A DNA stretch of 64,000 bases, from assembly GCA_017475185.1 (NCBI GenBank), contig JAFVGB010000002.1, forward strand, positions 62,001-126,000. Reading direction: 5' to 3'. Position numbers and translations under genes: made by a program. The notes below the pieces were generated by a model. The model was not told where the DNA came from and made no database searches. It saw only the letters and a list, made by a program, of their open reading frames with translations. The stretch comes from Clostridia bacterium. GTDB taxonomy: Bacteria > Bacillota_A > Clostridia > TANB77 > CAG-508. Shown in pieces: positions 1-5,255 of the stretch. Within the stretch, counting starts at the first letter, position 1, and the number at the start of each line of letters is the position of its first letter.

Positions 1-57
1 ACATAGTTTATCACTACTGAACCTAAACGGAGAAGTCACTAAAGAAACTCCCTAAAA

Positions 58-182
58 TTTGACAATTGTAACCCTATTCTATCATTTCAAATATGTTACT
101 TCCTGTTCGGTCTGTACTCAGCAATCAGGACTAGCTTGGAGGAACTAAATATATTAAAGTCAACCTATTTTTTATTGTCAAA
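58..182. ncRNA. Putative 125-nt structured RNA closed by a 9-bp stem
   Basis: No credible reading frame covers this stretch. Positions 58-66 (TTTGACAAT) are perfectly complementary to 174-182 (ATTGTCAAA), bracketing 125 nt. Inside, TCCTG at 101-105 can pair with CAGGA at 126-130, and GTTCGGTCTG at 105-114 recurs in the similar element at 2591-2711. It lies at the end of the tRNA array, which is read leftward, but its own strand is not settled. The function is unknown. Positions 1-57 hold nothing I can recognise. Confidence 0.4.
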
Positions 183-191
183 ATTTAAAAA

Positions 192-285
192 TGGCACCCC
201 GTAAACTGATTCGAACAGCATTCCCGTACTAATTGATTGGAGCTATAGACATTTCAATCAGCGGTCACCATGACTACAACGAGGT
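192..285 (-). tRNA. tRNA-like gene of class II size, anticodon not assigned
   Basis: On the minus strand, ACCTCGT pairs with ACGGGGT over seven positions and is followed by G and an encoded CCA. A T-arm with the canonical loop TTCGAAT is present, but it has a mismatch and one extra base before the acceptor strand. At 94 nt it has the size of a Leu, Ser or Tyr tRNA. The only strong central stem (GATTG with CAATC) closes a 15-nt loop, so I cannot name an anticodon. It may be a degenerate or unusually folded tRNA. Confidence 0.5.
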
Positions 286-294
286 ATTAAATAT

Positions 295-414
295 TCTTCT
301 TGACAAGACTCGAACTTGTACCAAAACCTTAAGTGGAGTTATGCTTCCGCACGTTAGTGTTTAGTAACATAACTATGATATCACTAAATCTATCCATTTT
401 TACACCACAAGAAG
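295..414 (-). ncRNA. Over-long tRNA-like RNA (120 nt) with perfect acceptor and T-arm
   Basis: Read on the minus strand, CTTCTTG (414-408) pairs perfectly with CAAGAAG (302-296). Directly inside the 3' strand is a perfect T-arm, ACAAG-TTCGAGT-CTTGT. These are the 5' end, 3' end and T-arm of a tRNA, but 88 nt separate the 5' acceptor strand from the T-arm, against about 42 nt in a class I tRNA. A hairpin AGTGATAT/ATGTTACT with a 7-nt loop lies inside; its loop would give anticodon TAG but lacks U33. CCA is not encoded. It could be a tRNA with an insertion or a tRNA-mimicking RNA. Confidence 0.5.
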
Positions 415-454
415 TTAATATATTCTTAATAAAAAGAAACAATATAATTAAAAT

Positions 455-533
455 TGGCGCCCCCACATGATTTCCACACATTATCTTGGACCTACATCCT
501 AAGCTATCTATTCGCGACTAGATATAACAGGGC
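455..533 (-). tRNA. Degenerate tRNA-like gene
   Basis: The minus strand gives an encoded CCA, a 5-bp D-like stem (TATCT with AGATA) and a 5-bp T-like stem (ATGTG with CATGT) around a 7-nt loop without TTC. The acceptor pairs at about five of seven positions. The anticodon stem is poor; one reading of its loop gives GTA, but a good tRNA-Tyr(GTA) follows at 541-626. This may be a decaying copy or a tRNA-like RNA. Confidence 0.35.
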
Positions 534-540
534 ATAAAAC

Positions 541-626
541 TGGTGGAAGGGGTTGGACTCGAACCAACGAACCCCAAAGGGAGGGGATTTACAGTCCCCA
601 GCAATTGCCACTATGCGACCCTTCCA
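541..626 (-). tRNA. tRNA-Tyr (GTA)
   Basis: The cloverleaf is complete on the minus strand: acceptor TGGAAGG paired with the strand before CCA, anticodon stem GGGGA with loop CTGTAAA, a long variable arm as expected for bacterial tRNA-Tyr, and T-loop TTCGAGT. CCA is encoded. Confidence 0.93.
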
Positions 627-639
627 TTATTTAATAAAA

Positions 640-801
640 ATAAAGCATTAGAGGAATCGAACCTCAATTCCTATGAAAGCGTGCTTATATCAAAGTTTAG
701 CTTCCATATCAGTCTATTATGGAGTTTATCCACTGCCACGGGTACCCTTTCGGTAGGTATGCGCACTTCCCAGCGTGGCTGTTACCACAACTCTGCTTTA
801 T
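640..801 (-). ncRNA. Over-long tRNA-like RNA (162 nt) with T-arm at its 3' end
   Basis: ATAAAGCA (640-647) is complementary over 8 bp to TGCTTTAT (794-801). On the minus strand a T-arm GAGG-TTCGATT-CCTC (665-651) lies just inside the 3' strand, as in a tRNA. The interior also contains a 6-bp stem GCCACG/CGTGGC. At 162 nt it is about twice tRNA length and too short for a typical tmRNA, and no tag reading frame was seen. A tRNA with an insertion or a distinct tRNA-like RNA are both possible. Confidence 0.42.
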
Positions 802-820
802 ATTTTGTAATAACAAAAAT

Positions 821-898
821 TGGTCGGGGCGAGAGGATTCTAACCTCCGACATCTTGCTCCCAAAGCAAGCGCTCTAAACAGGCTGAGCTACGCCCCG
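821..898 (-). tRNA. tRNA-Pro (TGG)
   Basis: Acceptor CGGGGCG and the 3' strand CGCCCCG pair fully and CCA is encoded. The anticodon arm is CTTGC-TTTGGGA-GCAAG, giving TGG. The D-arm is standard. The T-loop reads TTAGAAT instead of TTCGAAT. Confidence 0.92.
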
Positions 899-899
899 A

Positions 900-990
900 T
901 GGTGGAACAGGTGTGACTCGAACACACATTCTACACGGCTTATAAGGCCGCAGCTACTGAGATCCTACGTACCAATTTAGCTACTGTTCC
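900..990 (-). tRNA. tRNA-Ile (TAT) with enlarged D-loop
   Basis: Acceptor GGAACAG/CTGTTCC, T-arm GTGTG-TTCGAGT-CACAC and anticodon arm GCGGC-CTTATAA-GCCGT are all good, and CCA is encoded. The anticodon TAT would read AUA. The length is 91 nt because the D-stem GCTA/TAGC closes a loop of about 21 nt, roughly twice normal. Its first base directly abuts the stop codon of the HNH gene at 991. Confidence 0.8.
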
Positions 991-1500
991 TTAAATATTT
1001 TTATAGGATCTATTTTTTAAAATTTCTAAAATTGTATTATGAGCTACTCCAAATTTTCTTCCTAAAGCTCTACATCCAAATACATTATCTCTAGGTATAT
1101 AATGCTCTCTTATCCATTTTACTTGGGTATTTGTTAATTTAGCTTGAGAACTTTTTTCACCTTTATATATTTTTAATAAGCCATGTTTATTAGCATGAAT
1201 CATATTTTCTTGATTAGTACACCATTCTAAATTAGTAACAACATTATTTTGTTTATTTCCATCAATATGATTAACAAATGGTTTATTTTCTAAATTTGGT
1301 ATAAAAGCTTCTGCTACTAACCTATGAATTTTTACTGCTTTACTTTTACTATTTTTTCCATTTGGTTTTAAACAAATATTTAAATATCCTGTACGTTTAT
1401 TTAAATAACTTTTAATTATTTTACCGGATCTACCTTTTAATCTACCTAAATTACTAATAAAATACCCAGATATTTCAGTTTCTTTCCATATTTCTTCCAT
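991..1500 (-). CDS. HNH homing endonuclease with NUMOD4 domain
   Basis: This 169-residue protein has the layout of free-standing phage homing endonucleases. Residues 1-35 resemble the NUMOD4 DNA-binding module (IWKETEISGYFISNLGR). The HNH nuclease core follows at about 58-95 (IHRLVAEAFI, then VNHIDGNKQNN and NLEWCT). A helix-turn-helix-like end (GCRALGRKFGVAHNTI) covers about 140-160. Such enzymes cut DNA and spread their own gene. It starts at an ATG preceded by AAAGGA and ends exactly at the first base of tRNA-Ile(TAT), so it appears inserted in the tRNA array. Identification is confident; the target site is unknown. Confidence 0.92.
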   Translation of the reverse strand: MEEIWKETEISGYFISNLGRLKGRSGKIIKSYLNKRTGYLNICLKPNGKNSKSKAVKIHRLVAEAFIPNLENKPFVNHIDGNKQNNVVTNLEWCTNQENMIHANKHGLLKIYKGEKSSQAKLTNTQVKWIREHYIPRDNVFGCRALGRKFGVAHNTILEILKNRSYKNI

Positions 1501-1576
1501 ATAATATCCTTTCTTAATTAATATATTTAGAATATTATATTTAAATATTTCTACTAAGTTTTTATAATATTAAAAT

Positions 1577-1653
1577 TGGTACGACCAACGGGCTCTGCCC
1601 CCGTGTTTCATGCGTGAAAGGCATGTGAACTAGACTGACTATTCGATGGTCGC
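1577..1653 (-). tRNA. tRNA-Glu (TTC) with atypical T-loop
   Basis: Acceptor GCGACCA pairs with TGGTCGT (one G-U), followed by A and encoded CCA. The anticodon arm CATGC-CTTTCAC-GCATG gives TTC. The T-stem ACGGG/CCCGT is perfect, but its loop is GGCAGAG instead of the usual TTCRANN, and the D-loop lacks an obvious GG pair. The usual D-loop/T-loop contact may therefore be missing. Confidence 0.78.
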
Positions 1654-1658
1654 ATGAA

Positions 1659-1736
1659 TGGCGGTGCTTACGGGACTTGAACCCGTGATCTTCGCCGTGA
1701 CAGGGCGATGTCCTAGACCAACTGAACGAAAGCACC
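1659..1736 (-). tRNA. tRNA-Asp (GTC)
   Basis: A full cloverleaf is visible: acceptor GGTGCTT/AAGCACC, anticodon arm TCGCC-CTGTCAC-GGCGA, T-loop TTCAAGT and encoded CCA. Confidence 0.94.
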
Positions 1737-1741
1737 TTAAT

Positions 1742-1828
1742 TGGTGCGCCTGACTGGAATTGAACCAGCACGGAGTTATCTCCAACAGATTTTAAGTCTG
1801 CAGCGTCTACCTATTCCGCCACAAGCGC
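1742..1828 (-). tRNA. tRNA-Leu (TAA)
   Basis: Acceptor GCGCTTG/CAGGCGC, anticodon loop CTTAAAA, a long variable arm (about TTGGAGATAACTCCG) and T-loop TTCAATT are present. CCA is encoded. Confidence 0.94.
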
Positions 1829-1835
1829 ATAAATT

Positions 1836-1910
1836 TGGCTGGGAAGGTGGGGCTCGAACCCACAACACATCGGTTAACAGCCGATTGCTCTGCCTTTGAG
1901 CTACATCCCA
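1836..1910 (-). tRNA. tRNA-Asn (GTT)
   Basis: The anticodon arm ATCGG-CTGTTAA-CCGAT gives GTT. The T-loop is TTCGAGC and CCA is encoded. The acceptor has one T-T mismatch. Confidence 0.92.
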
Positions 1911-1916
1911 ATATAA

Positions 1917-1990
1917 TGGTGCCCCCACACTGAATCGAACAATGAAATCCTCATTACAAGTGAGGTGTTATACCTTTTAACTATAGGGGC
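1917..1990 (-). tRNA. tRNA-Thr (TGT)
   Basis: Acceptor GCCCCTA/TGGGGGC, anticodon arm CCTCA-CTTGTAA-TGAGG and T-loop TTCGATT are present. CCA is encoded. A hairpin (CTACCTT with AAGGTAG, 1998-2025) lies just upstream, after the preceding protein gene. Confidence 0.92.
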
Positions 1991-2043
1991 TTTAAGGCTA
2001 CCTTCTATTTAACCTTGAAAGGTAGTAGCAAGGAGTTTTAACA

Positions 2044-2409
2044 TTAGTCTTTAATTTTCACAAGTTCATAAATGTTAATTGGAAAGCGTCTTTGTTCTGT
2101 TCCTGTAATTTTATAAACTCTATGTTTATCAATAGACATAATATATTTTACAATTCTTCCTATATCTTTACCTGATTCTGCTTCTGGATCAGTAACTTTT
2201 CTATTTAGATGATATTGGTATATATAATCTAATGGTGTATATGACCAATCTCTAAATTTACCTCCAACAAGATCAGATGTAGTAAATTGTTTTTTATAAG
2301 TAAGTGCTCCTTGAATCATACCATTTACAAAAGTTATTAATTCAGCTTGTTGCATTGGTGTTAATGATTCAAATGCACTAGACTTCTGAGTTGTAGAATT
2401 TATGATCAT
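2044..2409 (-). CDS. Hypothetical protein, 121 aa
   Basis: I do not recognise this protein. It is soluble and mixed alpha/beta in appearance, with no membrane segment or metal motif. The start is well supported by AAAAGGAG about 8 nt upstream. It sits between tRNA-Thr and tRNA-Arg, so it is a protein gene embedded in the tRNA array. The middle (about 40-95) contains a dense set of conserved-looking residues (TTSDLVGGKFRDW, GKDIGRIVKYI). Confidence 0.75.
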   Translation of the reverse strand: MIINSTTQKSSAFESLTPMQQAELITFVNGMIQGALTYKKQFTTSDLVGGKFRDWSYTPLDYIYQYHLNRKVTDPEAESGKDIGRIVKYIMSIDKHRVYKITGTEQRRFPINIYELVKIKD

Positions 2410-2503
2410 GATATTTTCTCCTTTTCTGTTATGATCAAAATTAAAACAAAATTTATTAAATGAGAAATAGATTATTTAATGACTCCTATTTCAAAAAGTC
2501 AAT

Positions 2504-2580
2504 TGGCAGACCGTACAGGACTCAAACCTGTGACACCAAACTTAGAAGGTTTGTGCTCTATTCACCTGAGCTAACGGTCT
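2504..2580 (-). tRNA. tRNA-Arg (TCT)
   Basis: Acceptor AGACCGT/ACGGTCT, anticodon arm CAAAC-CTTCTAA-GTTTG and T-loop TTTGAGT are present, with encoded CCA. The anticodon TCT reads AGA/AGG, codons favoured in an AT-rich genome. Confidence 0.93.
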
Positions 2581-2590
2581 ATAAAAAATG

Positions 2591-2711
2591 TTTTGGGATA
2601 GGTAGTGGTACACATCTACGTACGTGACTCTTTTGTGCCTGAAAGACTTATGGTATAAAACCTGCTAGTTCGGTCTGACCATCATAACATTACTGATATG
2701 ACATCCCAAAA
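2591..2711. ncRNA. Putative 121-nt structured RNA closed by a 9-bp stem
   Basis: TTTTGGGAT (2591-2599) is perfectly complementary to ATCCCAAAA (2703-2711), and GTAG/CTAC form an inner hairpin near 2602-2620. GTTCGGTCTG at 2668-2677 is identical to a segment of the element at 58-182. No reading frame fits. The element lies between tRNA-Arg and another stem-closed stretch. Function and strand are undetermined. Confidence 0.42.
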
Positions 2712-2716
2712 AAAGT

Positions 2717-2841
2717 TTGTAGTTTTTATAACGATCCATAGTTATACAAATATAACTTCTTTAGAGATACTACTGAGCAATGTTCGTTAAAGGAATATAT
2801 TTATTAAAGAGCTCTAAATCTTTTAATAATATTTACTACAA
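2717..2841. ncRNA. Putative 125-nt structured RNA closed by a 7-bp stem
   Basis: TTGTAGT (2717-2723) pairs perfectly with ACTACAA (2835-2841). The size is nearly the same as the two other stem-closed elements in this array (125 and 121 nt). It follows the element at 2591-2711 with only a few bases between, and precedes tRNA-Ser(TGA). No coding sequence is visible. Confidence 0.33.
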
Positions 2842-2858
2842 CCTTCTCAGCAGTTTAT

Positions 2859-2950
2859 TGGCGGAGGATGAGTGATTCGAACACTCGGTGGCATATTTCA
2901 TCCACGACGGTTTTCAAGACCGCTCCATTAAGCCGCTCTGGCAATCCTCC
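2859..2950 (-). tRNA. tRNA-Ser (TGA)
   Basis: Acceptor GGAGGAT/ATCCTCC, anticodon loop CTTGAAA (TGA), a long variable arm and T-loop TTCGAAT are present. CCA is encoded. Confidence 0.94.
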
Positions 2951-2958
2951 AGAGGCGA

Positions 2959-2999
2959 AAGAATGTAACGGTTTAATGCTTTTCAGGAATTACATTCTT
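2959..2999. other. 10-bp hairpin between tRNA genes
   Basis: AAGAATGTAA (2959-2968) is complementary to TTACATTCTT (2990-2999), leaving a 21-nt loop. It fills the gap between tRNA-Ile(GAT) and tRNA-Ser(TGA). No T-run follows on either side, so a processing signal is more likely than a terminator. Confidence 0.4.
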
Positions 3000-3013
3000 C
3001 CATAAAATTTATA

Positions 3014-3090
3014 TGGTACTGCGAAATAGACTTGAACTATTGACCCCTGCCTTATCAGAGCAGTGCTCTAACCAACTGAGCTACCGCAGT
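3014..3090 (-). tRNA. tRNA-Ile (GAT)
   Basis: The anticodon arm CTGCT-CTGATAA-GGCAG gives GAT. Acceptor ACTGCGG/TCGCAGT and T-loop TTCAAGT are present, and CCA is encoded. Confidence 0.93.
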
Positions 3091-3095
3091 ATTTA

Positions 3096-3171
3096 TGGTA
3101 CAGGATGACAGGTTCGAACTGCCGACCCTCTCGGTGTAAACGAGATGCTCTTCCAACTGAGCTAATCCTGT
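3096..3171 (-). tRNA. tRNA-Val (TAC)
   Basis: Acceptor ACAGGAT/ATCCTGT, anticodon arm TCTCG-TTTACAC-CGAGA and T-loop TTCGAAC are present, with encoded CCA. It is the first RNA after the upstream region at 3175-3270. Confidence 0.93.
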
Positions 3172-3174
3172 ACA

Positions 3175-3270
3175 CTCAATATTATTTCTTATTTACGATG
3201 TCTTTATAACGTCACTCAAGAACAATTATACATATAGAATATATTTTTCATTATGTAAAACCGTAATTTC
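3175..3270 (-). promoter_or_regulatory. Upstream region of the main tRNA array, copy 1
   Basis: On the minus strand this stretch shares an ordered set of blocks with 5133-5222: AATTACGGTTTTAC, then a TATAAT box, then TTATAA, then ACATCGTAAATA, then ATAATATT. Both copies lie immediately upstream of RNA arrays, so they are probably promoters. The TTATAA block is a reasonable -10 element with transcription beginning near ACATCG. A matching -35 is not clear. Confidence 0.5.
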
Positions 3271-3272
3271 GT

Positions 3273-3304
3273 AAAAAAAATCCGCTAATTTTTTATTTTA
3301 GCGG
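3273..3304 (-). terminator. Rho-independent terminator
   Basis: On the minus strand CCGCTAA pairs with TTAGCGG (3304-3298 with 3288-3282), followed by a run of eight T. It would end the transcript carrying the acyl carrier protein gene just before the promoter region of the main tRNA array. Confidence 0.75.
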
Positions 3305-3415
3305 GTTTAATCTTCTTTTTTATGATAATTTCAAGTAAAACTAAACCCTCAGCCTTGTTCTCTAGGTTGATTATCTGAGTTTAAATATGTTACTATCATT
3401 ATCATCATGTTTTTA

Positions 3416-3422
3416 TAGAACT
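3416..3422 (-). promoter_or_regulatory. GTTCTA-type promoter motif
   Basis: The minus strand reads AAATAAATAGTTCTATAAAA. This matches the motif found ahead of structural genes elsewhere in the window. Here it lies just downstream of the ACP gene and upstream of a terminator, so its role is uncertain. Confidence 0.4.
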
Positions 3423-3431
3423 ATTTATTTT

Positions 3432-3665
3432 TTAATTTTTATGTAAATATTCGATAATATCTTGAACTGTTTTAAAATTTTCTGAATCTTTATCTGGAAT
3501 TTCTATACCAAATTCATCTTCTAAAGCCATTACTAATTCAATAGAATCTAAACTATCTGCTCCTAAATCATCCGTTAAATATGAAGTTTCTTTAATTTTA
3601 GATTCTTCAATACCTAGATGTTTTGCAATAATATGTTTTACTGTTTTATTAATGTCTTGTTTCAT
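3432..3665 (-). CDS. acpP: Acyl carrier protein
   Basis: This 77-residue protein has the full acyl carrier protein signature: [20 protein letters not shown], with Ser38 as the expected phosphopantetheine attachment site, and the typical length and acidity. The family carries acyl chains as thioesters for fatty-acid and related synthesis. A phage copy must rely on a host transferase to add the prosthetic group; no synthase gene was seen nearby. AAGGTGATAAA precedes the ATG. It is a lone protein gene between RNA stretches. Identity is certain; its use in infection is not known. Confidence 0.95.
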   Translation of the reverse strand: MKQDINKTVKHIIAKHLGIEESKIKETSYLTDDLGADSLDSIELVMALEDEFGIEIPDKDSENFKTVQDIIEYLHKN

Positions 3666-3707
3666 TTTATCACCTTATAAAAAATGTTACCGATTCTTTA
3701 AGCTCGT

Positions 3708-3784
3708 TAGGTAAGCCGTCTTGATAATGACCACTCCTTATATTCCCTTAATGTTAAAGACGGGCCGGTTTTGGGAATTGCCTA
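3708..3784. ncRNA. Putative 77-nt structured RNA
   Basis: TAGGTAA (3708-3714) pairs with TTGCCTA (3778-3784), and inside it CCGTCTT (3716-3722) pairs perfectly with AAGACGG (3757-3763). One outer pair is G-U if read on the plus strand but C-A on the minus strand, which slightly favours plus-strand transcription. The length is that of a tRNA, but there is no T-arm or anticodon arm. Confidence 0.33.
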
Positions 3785-4165
3785 ATAACCATATAATTGG
3801 TATTTTGCACATAGAGGCATCTCGGTATTTCCTTTTGCCCTTACGGACATTGATATATAAAACTTGGCTGAAGGATTCCTGACTACCTTCAAGCAGTATA
3901 TTAAGCACATTATTCAGTCACTTCCACGTAAGTTAGCTATTCTTACGCTATTGTAGGAAGGTAGGATTGATTACCTACAAACGGATACAGATATCAGCAT
4001 TCTCCAACACGATTTGTCCGTTTCTTACGTCACTAAAGGTTGGCCAACCCTTGCTATTTCAACCTTATGCTTCTTAATGTCTGGCAACTACATAACAAAC
4101 TTTTCAGTAATGTTACATATCTCTTTATCAGCTATCAACCAATTATTTAGAGAAAGCCAAATTTT
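3785..4165. other. Non-coding stretch with several perfect hairpins
   Basis: No convincing gene lies here. Stems include CTTCC/GGAAG (3921-3925 with 3956-3960) enclosing CGTAAG/CTTACG, GTAGG/CCTAC (3961-3965 with 3974-3978), AAACGGA/TCCGTTT (3979-3985 with 4017-4023), and the palindromic GGTTGGCCAACC near 4040. The density of perfect stems is higher than expected in AT-rich filler, and suggests further small RNAs. None was assigned to a known family. Confidence 0.35.
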
Positions 4166-4169
4166 ATAT

Positions 4170-4245
4170 TGGTTGCGGGAGATGGACTTGAACCACCGAC
4201 CTCTAGGTTATGAGCCTAGCCAGCTACCACTGCTTACATCCCGCT
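4170..4245 (-). tRNA. tRNA-Met (CAT), initiator-like
   Basis: The anticodon arm CTAGG-CTCATAA-CCTAG gives CAT. The sequence ends CCCGCAACCA, as in bacterial initiator tRNAs. Position 1 is A and position 72 is A, so the first acceptor pair is mismatched, the hallmark that allows formylation. The anticodon stem has only two of the three G-C pairs typical of initiators. Initiator is the best reading; elongator Met is less likely. Confidence 0.85.
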
Positions 4246-4407
4246 ATAATATAAAGTCATTTCTTTCAAAATTAGATCTTTTTTACCCTCTAAGCTGCTT
4301 AAGACAAATGACAAGACTAGCAGTATTATATTTAACATAATATTTTTATATATTATATAACTTCTCAATATAATAGCATAGTATGAAGTTAACTATGGTT
4401 ACAATAC

Positions 4408-4500
4408 TGGCGGATACTGTAGGGCTCGAACCTACGCGAGATGTTGCCAACTCCTAACGGTTTAGCAAACCGTCCTCTTCACCAACTTGAGTAAGTATCC
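4408..4500 (-). tRNA. tRNA-Ser (GCT)
   Basis: Acceptor GGATACT with its partner before GCCA, anticodon arm ACGGT-TTGCTAA-ACCGT (GCT), a long variable arm and T-loop TTCGAGC are present. CCA is encoded. With the TGA-anticodon species at 2859 it would cover five of the six Ser codons or more. Confidence 0.93.
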
Positions 4501-4523
4501 AAAAAGGAGGAAATTAATCCTCC
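4501..4523 (-). terminator. Rho-independent terminator
   Basis: On the minus strand GGAGG (4523-4519) pairs with CCTCC (4510-4506) across an 8-nt loop and is followed by TTTTT. It follows the gene at 4534-4845 and directly adjoins tRNA-Ser(GCT), so readthrough or a separate start may feed the tRNA. Confidence 0.65.
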
Positions 4524-4533
4524 AAAAAAAAGA

Positions 4534-4845
4534 TTATTTTTTATTCTTTTTAACTTCTTCTTTTTTCTTGAATTTTGATTTAATCCAATTATAAAGACAA
4601 ACTAAACTTTTCCAAATCATCTTTAAAGTAGATGTAACAAAATCAATAAGAAAAGATTTCAGAATTTCATACATACCAACTACAATTGCTTTAATCCAAG
4701 CCCAAAGAGCTTTGGCAAAAATTACAATTGGTTCTTTAATCAGATGAAAAGAAGTTGAAAATAAATTTCTAATTGCTTTCCATCCAGCAGTAGAAAAAGC
4801 TTTGAGACTTTTCCACCATTCTTTTAAAATTTCTTTAAATGTCAT
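4534..4845 (-). CDS. Small membrane-associated protein, 103 aa
   Basis: I do not recognise this gene. It encodes tryptophan-rich amphipathic segments with a hydrophobic core at about 35-75 (IVIFAKALWAWIKAIVVGM, then FLIDFVTSTL) and a strongly basic C-terminal end (KSKFKKKEEVKKNKK). A membrane-binding role is likely. A holin-like role is conceivable but not supported by position. AGAGGAAAAC precedes the ATG and a terminator follows directly. Confidence 0.7.
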   Translation of the reverse strand: MTFKEILKEWWKSLKAFSTAGWKAIRNLFSTSFHLIKEPIVIFAKALWAWIKAIVVGMYEILKSFLIDFVTSTLKMIWKSLVCLYNWIKSKFKKKEEVKKNKK

Positions 4846-5132
4846 GTTTTCCTCTTATTAAAAAGATTAAAAAATTGATTGATTAAAACTTTGTAGTCGT
4901 GATTAGCGTTAAGCAAGGTTAGGTCAACAAGTCTTTAGTATATCACAGCTTAACTAAAGAAAATTCCTATTAGCCTTTTCGATGGTTGCTTCTATCATCT
5001 GTGTATTAGACTTACATAATCAATCTTCTGCACGACCAGAATTGTACTACTCCCATTAATAAATGCTGGTGGTTAATTCCACAAACAGAGAATTGTGCTG
5101 TGCTAAGCCTGAAGCCTCCGGAGTCTGTAATT
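4846..5132. other. Non-coding stretch with long-range stems, probable RNA
   Basis: No gene is visible. GTCGTG (4896-4901) is complementary to CACGAC (5031-5036), and within that span GTTAAGC (4908-4914) pairs perfectly with GCTTAAC (4948-4954). The segment lies directly downstream, on the minus strand, of the duplicated upstream region at 5133-5222. That position makes one or more transcribed structured RNAs likely. No tRNA features were found. Confidence 0.38.
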
Positions 5133-5222
5133 CTTAATATTATCTCATATTTACGATGTATTATAACTTCAAATTTATTATACTTTATATATTAATTTAT
5201 TATAAAGTAAAACCGTAATTTT
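5133..5222 (-). promoter_or_regulatory. Upstream region of an RNA stretch, copy 2
   Basis: It has the same ordered blocks as 3175-3270, read on the minus strand: AATTACGGTTTTAC, TATAAT, GTTATAATACATCG and TAAATATGAGATAATATT. It precedes the non-coding stretch at 4846-5132. The TATAAT ahead of ACATCG is a good -10 candidate. Confidence 0.5.
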
Positions 5223-5223
5223 A

Positions 5224-5230
5224 TAGAACT
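5224..5230 (-). promoter_or_regulatory. GTTCTA-type promoter motif
   Basis: The minus strand reads TTACTAGTTCTATAAAATTA, which merges into the AATTACGG block of the upstream region at 5133-5222. It lies just downstream of the RNase H stop codon. Confidence 0.42.
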
Positions 5231-5255
5231 AGTAATAAATTAATTTTTTAAAATA

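Noticed and set aside
640..801. tmRNA
   Set aside because: A T-arm and closing stem are present, but the length is less than half of a typical tmRNA and no tag frame or pseudoknot series was seen.
543..916. Plus-strand open frames of 65-111 codons over the tRNA region
   Set aside because: They run antisense through tRNA-Tyr, tRNA-Pro and the tRNA-like RNA and lack ribosome sites; their sequence is explained by the RNAs.
1562..1771. Minus-strand open frame of 69 codons
   Set aside because: It reads through tRNA-Glu and tRNA-Asp and encodes tRNA-derived residues.
4036..4052. GGTTGGCCAACC palindrome as a terminator
   Set aside because: No T-run follows on either strand and no gene ends next to it.
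4014..4340. Plus-strand open frame of 108 codons
   Set aside because: It covers antisense tRNA-Met and hairpins, with no ribosome site.
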